Positions 48,084 to 58,078 are shown, counted from the first letter of the stretch. The stretch: DNA of 64,000 nucleotides from Marinomonas sp. IMCC 4694 (GCF_008122525.1 NZ_VSRV01000001.1:930001-994000), one strand, 5' to 3'. Numbers and translations are program-made. Notes: a model not told the origin generated them from the sequence alone.

Positions 48084-49274
48084 TTAAAATGCACTAAAGG
48101 GAAAAAATGAATATCTTTGGCTCATTTCTATGGGTGTATTGGCTTTAATGTGTAAGTAACCTTGGCTCTCGCAGGCCGCTAACAAAGCACCAGAACTTTG
48201 TTGAACATGAGCGTAAGCTAGGCCGTCTTTACTAATAGTAACTCTTAAAAACTCATCTCTTTGAATGGTTTTTTTTCGCTCAAATCCGACGCCAACCAAG
48301 TAACCTTGTGGATGATGTGTGTTTGCCCCAGAGCAAACTGACAAGAGCAATCGAGCGAACCAATGGAAAGTGACCAAGGTAGAACTTGGGTTACCGGGTA
48401 AACCTAAAAAGGGGGTACCATTCAGCGTGGCATGAACCAAAGGTTTTCCGGGCTTGATAGCGATTTTCCATAAATGCACCGCCCCCAGCGTTTCTAGTAC
48501 CTGCTTTACGTGATCCTCTTCACCAACCGATACGCCACCCGACGAGATAATAACATCGGAGCTGGCGATCAATGTATTTAAGGCTGCCTCAGTGGCTTCA
48601 GGTGTATCCATGGCGTGTAAGCAATGACTGATTTCGTGTCCCGCTTGGGTGACTAGAGCGCAGAGCATGGGCCCATTTGAGTTGTAAATTTGACCGTTTT
48701 GCAGCGGCGTCCCCGCAAGGACTAATTCGTCTCCAGTTGTTAATATGCCGACACGTAATCGTTGGTACACACAGACCTGCGTTAAGCCAAGGCTAGAGAG
48801 TAGACCCACATGGATCGCTGTGATAGTAGTGCCTGATGGTAATACTGTCTGACCTATTTGCATGTCCTGACCTTGCGGTCGGACATTGTCACCTTGTTTT
48901 GGGGCATTAAAAACTAACGAGTTATCAATGATTTGAGCGTTTTCTTGCATGACCACAGTATCTGCACCATTTGGTATGTTCGCACCGGTGAAAATGCGCG
49001 CACAGGTCCCTGCTTCGAGTGGCGTGGGGGCTTGTCCCGCCGCAATGCGCTGGCTAACGGCGAAGACCTTACCTTCCTGCCAATCACTAAACGCTAAGGC
49101 GTAACCGTCCATGGCACTGTTATCGTGTGGCGGCACCGCCATCTCAGCCACCACATCTTGTGCCAAAATTCGTCCTAAAGCATCTTGTAAGGGGAGGGTG
49201 AGTTTAGTCACACGAACGTCAGCGCTGTGCTCAATGTTTTTCAGGGCATCTTCAAATGCCAGTAGTGTCGACAT
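48084..49274 (-). CDS. moeA: Molybdopterin molybdenumtransferase MoeA
   Basis: 396 residues. It inserts molybdate into adenylylated molybdopterin. Seen: VPPHDNSAMDGYALAF, RIFTGANIPNGADTVVMQE, ILTTGDEL, NSNGPMLCALVTQAG, SSGGVSVGEEDHVKQVLE and IKPGKPLVHATLNGTPFLGLPGNPSS. Third gene of moaA-moaB-moeA; 5 bases after moaB. Confidence 0.96.
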   Translation of the reverse strand: MSTLLAFEDALKNIEHSADVRVTKLTLPLQDALGRILAQDVVAEMAVPPHDNSAMDGYALAFSDWQEGKVFAVSQRIAAGQAPTPLEAGTCARIFTGANIPNGADTVVMQENAQIIDNSLVFNAPKQGDNVRPQGQDMQIGQTVLPSGTTITAIHVGLLSSLGLTQVCVYQRLRVGILTTGDELVLAGTPLQNGQIYNSNGPMLCALVTQAGHEISHCLHAMDTPEATEAALNTLIASSDVIISSGGVSVGEEDHVKQVLETLGAVHLWKIAIKPGKPLVHATLNGTPFLGLPGNPSSTLVTFHWFARLLLSVCSGANTHHPQGYLVGVGFERKKTIQRDEFLRVTISKDGLAYAHVQQSSGALLAACESQGYLHIKANTPIEMSQRYSFFPFSAF

Positions 49275-49279
49275 ATGAG

Positions 49280-49819
49280 TTACGCCTTAACATCAGAAGG
49301 AACATAAGGGCCGATGAGTAAGCTGACGAAATTACAAGGGCGATGAGAGGCATCTAGTTGTTCTTTTAAAATGCCGTTCCAAGCGGTTTTGCAAGCCCCC
49401 GTAGAGCCAGGTAAACAAAAAATCAATGTCTGATTGGCTAACCCTGCAATGGCGCGAGATTGGATAGTGGAGGTGCCAATTTCAAGATAGGAGATATGAC
49501 GAAATAGCTCTCCAAAGCCTTCAATGTTTTTGTCGAACAAGGGGATCATCGCTTCTGGTGTGCTGTCTCGTGAATAAAAACCGGTGCCGCCTGTGATCAA
49601 AACAACGTTGGTGGCGTCGCTGGCGATCCAATGAGACACGGCCGCGCGCATTTGGTAAACGTCATCTTTGACAAGTTTTCGTTCTGATAAATTGTGGCCG
49701 GCATGCGTCAATAATTCAATTAAGGCGTCGCCGGAGGTGTCTTCAGCGAGTGAGCGGGTGTCTGAAACCGTAAGAACGCTAATGTTTAAAGGTCGAAAAG
49801 GGGTTTGTATTTTAGCCAT
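49280..49819 (-). CDS. moaB: Molybdenum cofactor biosynthesis protein B
   Basis: 179 residues, MoaB/Mog fold. It has SVLTVSDTRSLAEDTSGDAL and LITGGTGFYSRDSTPEAM, the molybdopterin-binding loops, then LIFCLPGSTGACKTAW. It probably adenylylates molybdopterin before MoeA acts. It starts 12 bases after moaA. Confidence 0.94.
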   Translation of the reverse strand: MAKIQTPFRPLNISVLTVSDTRSLAEDTSGDALIELLTHAGHNLSERKLVKDDVYQMRAAVSHWIASDATNVVLITGGTGFYSRDSTPEAMIPLFDKNIEGFGELFRHISYLEIGTSTIQSRAIAGLANQTLIFCLPGSTGACKTAWNGILKEQLDASHRPCNFVSLLIGPYVPSDVKA

Positions 49820-49831
49820 GGAATTCCTTGT

Positions 49832-50839
49832 TTAGCCTCCGGTTGCGCTCATAAAGCGTAAAATTTGCGGGGCGTCATCGAGAGTAAAGTGATGTTTATG
49901 AGGTTTCAGTGCCAGCGCCTCAATAATGGCGGATTCCAATTGCGCTACGTCATTGGCGGCATCGCCTGTGCGTTGACGAATGGTGGTTTTTAAATCCTTT
50001 GAATGCTCGTTGCCCAAACACAGCAATAAGCGACCTTCTACTGTGAGTCGTACGCGATTACAGGCGTCGCAAAAATTGTGACTGTGCGGAGATATAACCC
50101 CAATTTTATGATCATAGCCTGCGACCTGATAATAGTTTGTTGGACCGCTGGTGGTCATATTACTTGGGGTTAAGTCATAGTGTTGGCTGAGTGTTTCTAT
50201 TACGTCATCGCTGGAGAAATACGTCGCAGCGCGGTCGTGATCGGTAATCATGCCCAATGGCATCTCTTCAATGAAACTGATGTCCATTTTTCGTTCTAGG
50301 GCAAAGTTGGCGAGATCAAACAGTTCATCGTCATTGTGTTGTTTGAGCATGACGCTGTTGATTTTCAGACGCTTAAAAGGGAGTTGGCTTACCGCATCAA
50401 TCCCTTCGATGACTTGCTGGAATTTGTCTCGTCGGGTCAATCTATGAAAACGCTCGGCTTTAAGAGTGTCTAAGCTGATATTGATGCGTGACACGCCAGC
50501 ATCAAGGAGGCTTTGCGCCATTTTATAAAGTTGCGAGCCGTTGGTGGTGATGGTGAGTTCTTCTAACCCTGTTGTGTTAGCGATTTGTTCAATCGCCCAT
50601 AGAATGTTTTTACGTACTAGGGGTTCGCCGCCGGTAATGCGAATGCGTTTGGTGCCCATGGATATGAAGGTTTTGGCGACGTAGACAATTTCTTCCAGCG
50701 ACAAAATCTGCTCTCGCGCTAAAAAGGTGACATTTTCATCCATGCAATAGGTGCAACGAAAGTCACATCGATCTGTGACTGAAATGCGTAAATAATCAAT
50801 TTTCCGACCAAATGGATCGATTAAAGCGGGCGTAGCCAA
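49832..50839 (-). CDS. moaA: GTP 3',8-cyclase MoaA
   Basis: 335 residues, radical SAM enzyme of the first molybdenum-cofactor step. The N-terminal cluster is CDFRCTYCM (C25, C29, C32). A second Fe-S site lies in the C-terminal FCDACNRVRLTVEGRLLLC, and the essential GG ends the protein. It is first in the moaA-moaB-moeA operon and divergent from tesB. MoaC, MoaD and MoaE are not in the window. Confidence 0.97.
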   Translation of the reverse strand: MATPALIDPFGRKIDYLRISVTDRCDFRCTYCMDENVTFLAREQILSLEEIVYVAKTFISMGTKRIRITGGEPLVRKNILWAIEQIANTTGLEELTITTNGSQLYKMAQSLLDAGVSRINISLDTLKAERFHRLTRRDKFQQVIEGIDAVSQLPFKRLKINSVMLKQHNDDELFDLANFALERKMDISFIEEMPLGMITDHDRAATYFSSDDVIETLSQHYDLTPSNMTTSGPTNYYQVAGYDHKIGVISPHSHNFCDACNRVRLTVEGRLLLCLGNEHSKDLKTTIRQRTGDAANDVAQLESAIIEALALKPHKHHFTLDDAPQILRFMSATGG

Positions 50840-51008
50840 ACAACAATACCTCGTAACGTAGGGCTACATAAAAGCAAAAAAATGCCTATTAAGCAAAGCA
50901 GTAGAAAAGATTTGCGATGAGATTCTGTATTTATTCAGCATTACTGCTAAAACCTGTTATTAAAAGGCGGCATAATAGGTGAATACTTAGTCGAAAAGGA
51001 GTGTTGTG

Positions 51009-51875
51009 ATGAGATCTGTTGTGAATAACCTGATTGAGTTATTGACGTTAGAGCGTGTATCAAAGACGCAATTTATGGGTCGAAGCCAGGATATTGGATT
51101 TCCAAAGCTGTTTGGCGGTCAGGTGATTGGTCAAGGTTTAAGCGCTGCCACGCAGACCGTCGAAGATCGGTTTCCTCATTCATTGCATTGCTATTTTTTG
51201 CGCCCGGGCGATTCGTCTCAACCTATAGAATACAATGTAGAAATTGTCCGAGATGGGAGCAGTTTTAGTGTACGTCGTGTTATCGCCTCGCAGTTTGGAA
51301 AAAGCATTTTGGCCATGACCGTCTCATTTCATGTTACGGAAGAGGGTTTAGAGCACCAAGATGCGATGCCAAATGTCCCTGGCCCTGAATCGTTTCAGTC
51401 TGAATTGTCTCTCTATAGAGCGCATTCAAGTGAAATCCCTGAGAAGGTTCGTGACTTGTTCGTGGCCGATCGGCCGATTGAGTATCGCATTGTGGAAAAT
51501 CAAAACCCCTTTCGACCTCGACCAGGCATCGCGAAGCGCCATATGTGGATTCGAAGTGTCACGTCTTTGCCTGATGATGCCTTGGTTCACCAGTCTATGC
51601 TAGCTTACACAACCGATTACGGCTTTATACAAACCGCGTTAATGCCACACGGCATCTCAATCGGTAGCCCTTATCTTACCGTTGCCAGCCTTGATCATGC
51701 CATTTGGTTTCATCGTCCTTTTAGGCTGGACGAGTGGCTGCTGTTTGTCGCAGATTCACCGTCTGCTAGTGCCGGTCGTGGTTTTGTCCGAGGGCAGATT
51801 TTTAATCAACAAGGGGCGTTAGTGGCATCAACGGCACAAGAAGGCCTGCTGCGTTTTTCTCATAAAGCGATTTAG
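51009..51875 (+). CDS. tesB: Acyl-CoA thioesterase II TesB
   Basis: 288 residues from the ATG at 51009 (in-frame GTG one codon earlier), with AAGGAG upstream. Double hot-dog fold. It hydrolyses acyl-CoA esters. Visible: DIGFPKLFGGQVIGQGLSAA, HSLHCYFLRPGDSSQPIEY, HQSMLAYTTDYGFI (catalytic Asp) and LDHAIWFHRPFRLDEWLLF. Its stop overlaps the stop of the convergent queG. Confidence 0.95.
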   Translation: MRSVVNNLIELLTLERVSKTQFMGRSQDIGFPKLFGGQVIGQGLSAATQTVEDRFPHSLHCYFLRPGDSSQPIEYNVEIVRDGSSFSVRRVIASQFGKSILAMTVSFHVTEEGLEHQDAMPNVPGPESFQSELSLYRAHSSEIPEKVRDLFVADRPIEYRIVENQNPFRPRPGIAKRHMWIRSVTSLPDDALVHQSMLAYTTDYGFIQTALMPHGISIGSPYLTVASLDHAIWFHRPFRLDEWLLFVADSPSASAGRGFVRGQIFNQQGALVASTAQEGLLRFSHKAI

Positions 51876-52951
51876 CGGGGCAGATCGTGCTGATCTAAAG
51901 CCCATTTAATGTGTTCTTTCACTAGATCAGACGCTTTTGGGAGGGCATTTTGTAGCGTTTGAACCGTTAGTGGGTTAGTCGGCGCATTACCGAGGGCAAC
52001 GGCAAGGTTTCGTTGCCAATTTTCAAATCCTGTACGTCGGATAGGGGAACCTTCTGTATTCTTTAAAAAAGTGGGTTCATCCCATTCGAACAGTTCAACT
52101 AAATCGGCTGAATCCAAATTGTGTCTTGGTTGGAAGTCATCTTCTTCGGTGTATTTGGCAAATTTTGTCCATGGGCATACTAGCTGGCAGTCGTCGCAAC
52201 CAAAAATACGATTGCCCATTTTTCCACGCAATTCAACCGGGATAGGCCCTTTGTGTTCAATGGTCAAGTAGGAAATACACTTACTCGCATCGAGCACCCA
52301 AGGTTGAACAAAAGCGTCAGTGGGGCATTGAGTTAAGCAGGCAGTACAGCTGCCGCAATGTCGTGTTGTCGTCGGCGGGTCGACTGGTAATGGCAAATTT
52401 GTGAAAATTTCCCCTAGTAAAAACCAGCTGCCGGCTTTGGGCGTGAGAAGCAGCGTGTTTTTGCCAATCCACCCCATACCGGCTTGTTCGGCAATTTGCC
52501 TTTCTAAAATGGGGGCGCTGTCGACGAAAGCGCGATAACCATGATCGCCGACGTGCTGTTCTATTTTCTGCGCTAATTGGGTTAAGCGCTTACGGATGAG
52601 TTTGTGATAATCTCTACCCAACGCATACCGCGCAATATAGGCTTTGTCTTTGGTTTTTAGTCTTTCAACGGTGGCGACCGATTGGGGTAAATACTGCATT
52701 CGAAGGGAAATGACGCGACGAGTGCCGGGGTGAAGTTGCTCAGGATAAAAGCGCATGTCACCGTGATTGGTTAGATAGTCCATGCCAGCATGGTATTCGT
52801 TATCCAGCCAGTCGTTAAACTCGTTTTTGTACTGAGCAAGATCGGGCTCGACAATACGCGCTTCGGCAAAACCGAACTCGATCGCCCACGATTTTATATC
52901 GTCAACGAGCTGGTTTAAATGGTCTGGGCTGGAGAGCAATGGAGGAAGCAA
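51872..52951 (-). CDS. queG: Epoxyqueuosine reductase QueG
   Basis: 359 residues. It performs the last queuosine step on tRNA with cobalamin. Two [4Fe-4S] motifs: HCGSCTACLTQCPTDAF (about 190-207) and CDDCQLVCPWTKF (about 241-253). DSAPILERQIAEQAGMGWIGKNTLLL is the family active-site segment. It lies 58 bases downstream of the 86-aa gene, possibly in one transcript. Confidence 0.95.
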   Translation of the reverse strand: MLPPLLSSPDHLNQLVDDIKSWAIEFGFAEARIVEPDLAQYKNEFNDWLDNEYHAGMDYLTNHGDMRFYPEQLHPGTRRVISLRMQYLPQSVATVERLKTKDKAYIARYALGRDYHKLIRKRLTQLAQKIEQHVGDHGYRAFVDSAPILERQIAEQAGMGWIGKNTLLLTPKAGSWFLLGEIFTNLPLPVDPPTTTRHCGSCTACLTQCPTDAFVQPWVLDASKCISYLTIEHKGPIPVELRGKMGNRIFGCDDCQLVCPWTKFAKYTEEDDFQPRHNLDSADLVELFEWDEPTFLKNTEGSPIRRTGFENWQRNLAVALGNAPTNPLTVQTLQNALPKASDLVKEHIKWALDQHDLPR

Positions 52952-53009
52952 TGGTGAACCAGAAATTGAACGCTAGGCTTAAACAGGGCCCAGCGTATAA
53001 AACATTAAA

Positions 53010-53270
53010 TTAGTAAAGCTGAGAATCGCCTTTTACCACATCCATTAGCAATTTTATAAATCTACGGTCGGCTTCTGTGTGTTCTTCTTGAATTTTGATC
53101 GTCGTTTGATTTGACACTTCGTCGGCAATACGTTGATAAGCATTCGGCTGATTGATGTTTTCTTTAGCGATACGGACTAACTCACCAGCGAGTTCTGGGT
53201 CCATCAACATTTTACGAAAACAACGTGTAAACTCGTCGATAATACGTTGTTGGTTGAGCTCATTAGCCAT
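53010..53270 (-). CDS. Hypothetical protein, 86 aa
   Basis: 86 residues, probably helical and cytosolic, with no signal or membrane segment. It has many charged residues, e.g. QQRIIDEFTRCFRKMLMDPEL and EEHTEADRRFIKLLMDVV. I do not recognise a family. AAGGAG lies 4 bases before the ATG. It is upstream of queG on the minus strand and divergent from ilvI. Function unknown. Confidence 0.65.
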   Translation of the reverse strand: MANELNQQRIIDEFTRCFRKMLMDPELAGELVRIAKENINQPNAYQRIADEVSNQTTIKIQEEHTEADRRFIKLLMDVVKGDSQLY

Positions 53271-53704
53271 GGTAAAACTCCTTATGAAATTATCACGCTA
53301 TGACACCATGAAGTGTAGGCTAGAGCAAGTTTTTATGCGCTTTGTGTTGACAAAATTCAGTCATAAAGACAAAATAAAAACCAATATAATTCGACGACAC
53401 CCTGTCGATGACCTCTATTTATGAGCCACTAGCTCATCTCAGTCAGATTTTCTGATTAAGCACGAGCATACTTCAACGCAATATTGTTGTTTTATGCTTC
53501 TTCTCGCGAAAAGACGCGGGCAGTGTCAAAACTGCGATTTCTTGCGTTTGAGTGATTTTTACTTTTTATAAGCTTCCCTTATTTTAAAAGTTACCTCAGT
53601 TAGTTTAGAAACTTCGTTCTATCAACTTTAATCTGCTTGTCTTATGCGGTTACAATAGCCGCACTAAAATTTTAAGACAGATACATACTATAGAGGGTAA
53701 CAAG
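53271..53704. other. Intergenic region upstream of ilvI
   Basis: 434 bases. A possible GAGC/GCTC mini-hairpin lies at about 53423-53435. The best ilvI -10 candidate is TACAAT at 53651-53656, within the dyad TGCGG (53645-53649) ... CCGCA (53659-53663). A long AT-rich stretch precedes it (about 53550-53640), a plausible place for Lrp-type binding. The only small frame seen (53408-53455) is not a credible attenuation peptide. Confidence 0.5.
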
Positions 53705-55417
53705 GTGGAGTTATTATCCGGTGGTGAAATGATCGCCCGCTTCCTCAAAGATGAGGGCGTTGAATATATCTATGGTTATCCAGGTGGTGCGGCGCTTCAT
53801 ATTTACGATGCTCTGCATCGTCAGTCTGATGTGAAACACATTCTGGTTAGGCATGAGCAAGCGGCAACGCACATGGCAGATGGCTATGCGCGTGCAACAG
53901 GTAAAGCGGGGACAGTTCTGGTTACTTCTGGGCCCGGTGCCACAAATACCGTCACGGGTATCGCAACAGCCTATATGGATTCCATTCCTATGGTTATTAT
54001 TTGCGGTCAGGTTATGAGTTACCTGATTGGCGAAGACGCGTTCCAAGAAACGGATATGATTGGTGTGTCACGTCCTATTGTGAAGCACAGTTTTACGGTC
54101 AAGCATCCTTCTGAAATCCCGATGATTCTAAAAAAAGCCTACCATATTGCGAGTACCGGGCGCCCTGGTCCGGTGGTAATTGACGTGCCAAAAGACATGA
54201 CGATGCCGGGCGACAAATACGAGTATAAATACCCTGAATCGGTGTCTATTCGTTCTTACACGCCACCAACGAAAGGGCACAGCGGTCAGATTAAAAAAGC
54301 GGTTGAGCTCTTGTTGGCTGCTAAACGTCCGATTATTTATGCCGGCGGCGGTGTGATTATGGGCGGTGCATCTGAACCCTTGGTGACCTTAGCAAAAGCA
54401 TTGAATGTGCCGGTTACGAATACCTTAATGGGGTTAGGCGCGTATCCAGGAACCGACAAACAGTTTGTTGGTATGTTGGGTATGCACGGCGCGTATGAGG
54501 CGAACATGACCATGCATCACAGCGACGTGATTCTTGCGGTGGGGGCACGCTTTGATGACCGTGTAACCAATGACCCCGACAAGTTTTGTCCCGGTGCTAA
54601 AATCATCCACATTGACATTGACCCTGCCGCTATTTCTAAAACCATTCGTTCTGATGTGCCTATTGTAGGACCTGTGAGTCAAGTGTTAGAAGAAATGCTG
54701 TCTTTGATCGAAGGTCAAAGTTCTAACACCGAAGCGCTTGTAAGCTGGTGGAAGCAAATCAATGAGTGGCGTCTTGTTCATGGCGGACGTTATGACACCA
54801 GCAGCGATAAAATCAAACCACAAGCGGCGGTTGAAGCTTGCTGGCGTGCGACCAAAGGCGATGCGTATGTTGCCTCTGATGTGGGTCAGCACCAGATGTT
54901 TGCGGCGCAGTATTACAAATTTGACAAACCAAACCGTTGGGTGAACTCGGGTGGCTTGGGTACCATGGGCTTTGGTCTTCCTGCGGCCATGGGCGTGAAG
55001 ATGAATTTCCCGAAAGAAACGGTTGTGTGTGTCACCGGCGAAGGCAGTATTCAGATGAATATTCAAGAGCTTTCGACCTGTTTGCAATACGGTTTGCCAG
55101 TTAAAATTTTGTGCTTGAATAACGGCTACTTGGGCATGGTTCGCCAATGGCAGGACATGAACTACGAAGGTCGTTACTCGAATTCTTACATGGATTCTTT
55201 GCCCGATTTCAAGGTGCTTATGGACGCATACCGTCATAAATACGTAGAGATTCGGACCAAAGATGAGCTAGACGCGAAAATGGAAGAAGCGTTTGCTATG
55301 ACAGATCAGTTGGTTTTTATTAACTGTTACGTAGATCCAGAAGAACATGTATATCCGATGCAGGTACCTCGCGGTGCAATGCGCGATATGTTCTTGAGCA
55401 AGACGGAGCGAACCTAA
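53705..55417 (+). CDS. ilvI: Acetolactate synthase large subunit (isozyme III type)
   Basis: 570 residues from a GTG at 53705, with GAGGG upstream. It forms acetolactate or acetohydroxybutyrate for Val, Leu and Ile synthesis. The catalytic Glu is E51 in [20 protein letters not shown]. The TPP/Mg motif is [17 protein letters not shown]...[11 protein letters not shown]. Its regulatory partner ilvH starts 2 bases after the stop. Confidence 0.97.
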   Translation: MELLSGGEMIARFLKDEGVEYIYGYPGGAALHIYDALHRQSDVKHILVRHEQAATHMADGYARATGKAGTVLVTSGPGATNTVTGIATAYMDSIPMVIICGQVMSYLIGEDAFQETDMIGVSRPIVKHSFTVKHPSEIPMILKKAYHIASTGRPGPVVIDVPKDMTMPGDKYEYKYPESVSIRSYTPPTKGHSGQIKKAVELLLAAKRPIIYAGGGVIMGGASEPLVTLAKALNVPVTNTLMGLGAYPGTDKQFVGMLGMHGAYEANMTMHHSDVILAVGARFDDRVTNDPDKFCPGAKIIHIDIDPAAISKTIRSDVPIVGPVSQVLEEMLSLIEGQSSNTEALVSWWKQINEWRLVHGGRYDTSSDKIKPQAAVEACWRATKGDAYVASDVGQHQMFAAQYYKFDKPNRWVNSGGLGTMGFGLPAAMGVKMNFPKETVVCVTGEGSIQMNIQELSTCLQYGLPVKILCLNNGYLGMVRQWQDMNYEGRYSNSYMDSLPDFKVLMDAYRHKYVEIRTKDELDAKMEEAFAMTDQLVFINCYVDPEEHVYPMQVPRGAMRDMFLSKTERT

Positions 55418-55419
55418 TT

Positions 55420-55911
55420 ATGCGACACATTATTTCTGTATTGATGGAAAATGAGCCCGGTGCGTTGTCGCGAGTGGTGGGTTTGTTTTCTCAGCGTAAC
55501 TTTAACATCGAATCATTGAACGTAGCGGCCACTGATGACCCTACCTTGTCACGCCTAACCTTAACGACCTTCGGTTCTGACCAAGTTGTCGAGCAAATCA
55601 CTAAGCAGCTGAACAAGTTGATTGACGTGGTTAAGCTGGTGGACTTGACCGAAGGTCAGCACATTGAGCGTGAGTTAATGTTGGTGAAAGTGCGTGCCAC
55701 TGGAGCACAGCGTGCTGAAGTAAAACGTACGGTTGATATCTTCCGTGGCAACATTATCGACATGACACCGTCTATTTATACGGTTCAAATTGTGGGTGAG
55801 TCCGACAAGCTAGATGGCTTCTTGCAAGCGTTGGGCGGCGCTCACCTTCTTGAAGTGGTTCGTACTGGTGTGTCTGGTATTGCTCGTGGTGAGAAGACGT
55901 TGTCTTTGTAG
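55420..55911 (+). CDS. ilvH: Acetolactate synthase small regulatory subunit
   Basis: 163 residues. It has an N-terminal ACT domain (MRHIISVLMENEPGALSRVVGLFSQR; about 1-75), which gives valine feedback, and a C-terminal domain with FRGNIIDMTPSIYTVQIVG. It closes the ilvIH operon and is followed by a terminator. Confidence 0.97.
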   Translation: MRHIISVLMENEPGALSRVVGLFSQRNFNIESLNVAATDDPTLSRLTLTTFGSDQVVEQITKQLNKLIDVVKLVDLTEGQHIERELMLVKVRATGAQRAEVKRTVDIFRGNIIDMTPSIYTVQIVGESDKLDGFLQALGGAHLLEVVRTGVSGIARGEKTLSL

Positions 55912-55935
55912 TCTCGGCACTGAAACACCTGACCT

Positions 55936-55966
55936 AAAAAGCCGCGAATGTTCGCGGCTTTTTTAT
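55936..55966 (+). terminator. Rho-independent terminator after ilvH
   Basis: AAAAAGCCGCGAA and TTCGCGGCTTTTT pair around a small loop; GCCGCG/CGCGGC is the core. A- and T-runs flank it. Confidence 0.94.
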
Positions 55967-55991
55967 ACATTAAAGAACGGAAGGTCTTCAG

Positions 55992-56453
55992 ATGGATAAA
56001 ACGAATTGGAAGCTGCTTAAATTATTGGAAGACAATGGCCGTTTAACGTATGCCGAACTGGGCAAGTTGGTTCACTTATCGGCTCCTGCGGTGGCGGAGC
56101 GAGTGCGAAAACTCGAAGAATCTGGTGCGATTACGGGCTATGGTGCAAAAATCAACTTAGAAAAGATCGGGATTCCCATAACCGCATTAGTAGAATGCCA
56201 AGTCTACCGGACAAAAGAGCGAGAATTTAAAGCGCTGGTTATGAGTCTGAATGAGGTGATTTCTTGTCATAACGTAACCGGTCCATACGCGTTTGTATTA
56301 CGAGTAGCCGTGCGTTCTATGTCTTTATTGGATGTGCTGTTAGAGCGCCTTATCGACTTAAGTGACACTAATACCATGATGGTGCTTTCAACCCCAGTGT
56401 CACGAGAAATGCCGGCAAACATTGAAAAAGGGGCTGAATTAGAGCTCGATTGA
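55992..56453 (+). CDS. Lrp/AsnC-family regulator
   Basis: 153 residues. An N-terminal HTH (DKTNWKLLKLLEDNGRLTYAELGKLVHLSAPAVAERVRKLEESGAITGY pattern) and a RAM ligand-binding domain (about 65-145) are present. It lies 80 bases beyond ilvH, after a terminator, and converges on the EamA gene with a 3-base gap. It is shorter than E. coli Lrp and more like the feast/famine regulators. Regulation of ilvIH or the exporter is an inference from position only. Confidence 0.88.
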   Translation: MDKTNWKLLKLLEDNGRLTYAELGKLVHLSAPAVAERVRKLEESGAITGYGAKINLEKIGIPITALVECQVYRTKEREFKALVMSLNEVISCHNVTGPYAFVLRVAVRSMSLLDVLLERLIDLSDTNTMMVLSTPVSREMPANIEKGAELELD

Positions 56454-56456
56454 ACG

Positions 56457-57329
56457 TTATATCACTGCCGTCGCGATTTTTGGTTTACGCGGCCATTGGC
56501 TAATTATCATGCCTGCCATGATGAAGCCACAGCCAAGTAAGGCGCGAGTCGATAACACCTCTTCCATAAACAGCCATCCACCGATGACTGCAAACACGGC
56601 TTCTGTCGACAAAATAAGCGCACTGACACTGGGAGAGACGTTTTTCTGTCCTAATGTTTGCAAAGTAAATGCAAGGCCAGAAGACGCGACACCGGCATAA
56701 ACCAAGGGCCACCAGGCCATTTTAATGCCCTCTATAGTCGGTACTTCAAGTGCAGCGGCGACAATTGTTGCGAGCACGGTGGCGACGAGAAACTGCACAA
56801 TAGACAGAGGTAAGGCGGCAACAGAACGCGATAAATACCCAATAATCAAAACGTGCCCCGTCCAAAACAACGTACCCAGAAGTGCGAGGGAATCCCCTTT
56901 ATTAATTGATAGGTTGGGGCCCACTGTCAGGCTATAGAGTCCCACCAAAGCGAGCGCCACGCCAATCCAAGTGTGTTTTTCTGTTTTATGTCCGAGTATG
57001 AGTCCCAATATGGGAACAAATACAATATACATGCTGGTAATAAAGCCAGCATTGCCCGCTGTGGTGTACTGCAAACCGACTTGCTGGCACGTAAAACCAA
57101 GAAATAGGCAAACGCCTGCGGCGAGACCGCCCAGCCAAAGTGTACGATTGTCTTGGGCAATCTTGGGTTTAAAGATCAGCAGCAGTGGTAAAAGTGAGAG
57201 GGTCGCCAGTAAAAAACGTACGGCGTTAAAGCTGTGTGGGCCGAGGCTTTCCATACCAACACTTTGGGCAACGAAGGCAAAGCCCCAAATGGCGGCGGTT
57301 GCCCACAAAAAAAGATGTGCAATAGACAT
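56457..57329 (-). CDS. EamA/DMT-family transporter
   Basis: 290 residues from the ATG at 57329, chosen for a normal EamA N-terminus (MSIAHLFLWATAAIWG); the frame is open 20 codons further without a membrane start. Ten membrane helices in two EamA repeats (SVGMESLGPHSFNAVRFLLATL and the later GVASSGLAFTLQTLGQKNVSPSVSALILSTEAVFAVIGG). It probably exports or imports small metabolites; substrate unknown. It converges with the Lrp/AsnC gene. Confidence 0.88.
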   Translation of the reverse strand: MSIAHLFLWATAAIWGFAFVAQSVGMESLGPHSFNAVRFLLATLSLLPLLLIFKPKIAQDNRTLWLGGLAAGVCLFLGFTCQQVGLQYTTAGNAGFITSMYIVFVPILGLILGHKTEKHTWIGVALALVGLYSLTVGPNLSINKGDSLALLGTLFWTGHVLIIGYLSRSVAALPLSIVQFLVATVLATIVAAALEVPTIEGIKMAWWPLVYAGVASSGLAFTLQTLGQKNVSPSVSALILSTEAVFAVIGGWLFMEEVLSTRALLGCGFIMAGMIISQWPRKPKIATAVI

Positions 57330-57435
57330 AGTATTCTCAGGTCTTAAATGAAGAAGTGAGTATTTTACGGTGGGCCAATGTGTTTCCACAGCGGAACAGA
57401 AAGGTAATGTGCGTACTTGGCCTTAGATTAAAAGG

Positions 57436-57463
57436 AAAAAGGCGACTACAAGCCGCCTTTTGT
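57436..57463 (-). terminator. Rho-independent terminator after luxS
   Basis: On the minus strand AAAGGCG pairs with CGCCTTT around a 9-base loop, then TTCCTTTT. It lies 30 bases after the luxS stop. Confidence 0.82.
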
Positions 57464-57490
57464 TAATCTGTTATGACTGCTAATCAGTGA

Positions 57491-58003
57491 TTAGCTATGT
57501 TCTTTAAGAAATTCTTCACTCAAGTAAAGGTCAGCATTGCTGTTCACTTTTACATCGCGATCGAGAATCATTTTTGCAATTGCTTGAGCTTCTTCTAAAG
57601 AATGCATCTCATACGTGCCGCACTGATATTCATTAAGTTCTGGAATATCTTCTTTGGCTTTTACGTTAAGCACATCGCCCATAGCCGCTTTCCAAGAATC
57701 GGCTACTTTCTCTTCAGAAGGGGTGCCGATTAAGCTCATGTAAAAACCCGTGCGACAGCCCATAGGAGAAATGTCGATGATTTCGACGCTTTCACCATTT
57801 AAGTGTTCACGCATGAAACCTGCAAATAAATGCTCTAACGTGTGTATGCCACGCTCTGAGAGAATCTCTTCGTTTGGTACGCAAAACCGTAAATCAAAAA
57901 CCGTGATATCGTCTCCTTTAGGGGTAGACATGGATTTAGCAACGCGCACTGCGGGCGCGTCCATACGAGTGTGATCGACGCGGAAACTGTCTAATAGTGG
58001 CAT
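57491..58003 (-). CDS. luxS: S-ribosylhomocysteine lyase LuxS
   Basis: 170 residues. It splits S-ribosylhomocysteine into homocysteine and DPD, the precursor of autoinducer-2. The metal site is HTLEH (H54, H58; catalytic E57), with the catalytic Cys C83 in [17 protein letters not shown] and the third ligand Cys in [11 protein letters not shown] 75-base gap separates it from the YjeH-like transporter gene upstream on the same strand. Both touch methionine-related metabolism. Confidence 0.97.
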   Translation of the reverse strand: MPLLDSFRVDHTRMDAPAVRVAKSMSTPKGDDITVFDLRFCVPNEEILSERGIHTLEHLFAGFMREHLNGESVEIIDISPMGCRTGFYMSLIGTPSEEKVADSWKAAMGDVLNVKAKEDIPELNEYQCGTYEMHSLEEAQAIAKMILDRDVKVNSNADLYLSEEFLKEHS

Positions 58004-58078
58004 AAAGCGCTCCTGTTTGAATCTGACGAAACAACGGTGTTTCGTAAAATGTAAGACGTTAAGGTAATAAAATAATCA

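Noticed and set aside
53408..53455. 15-codon frame before ilvI as an attenuator leader peptide
   Set aside because: Only four Ile/Leu codons, not clustered, no ribosome site and no terminator/antiterminator pair follows; it also precedes the likely promoter.
54686..55237. 183-codon open frame antisense to ilvI
   Set aside because: It is a mirror of the ilvI coding sequence, has no ribosome site or family motif, and ilvI is unmistakable.
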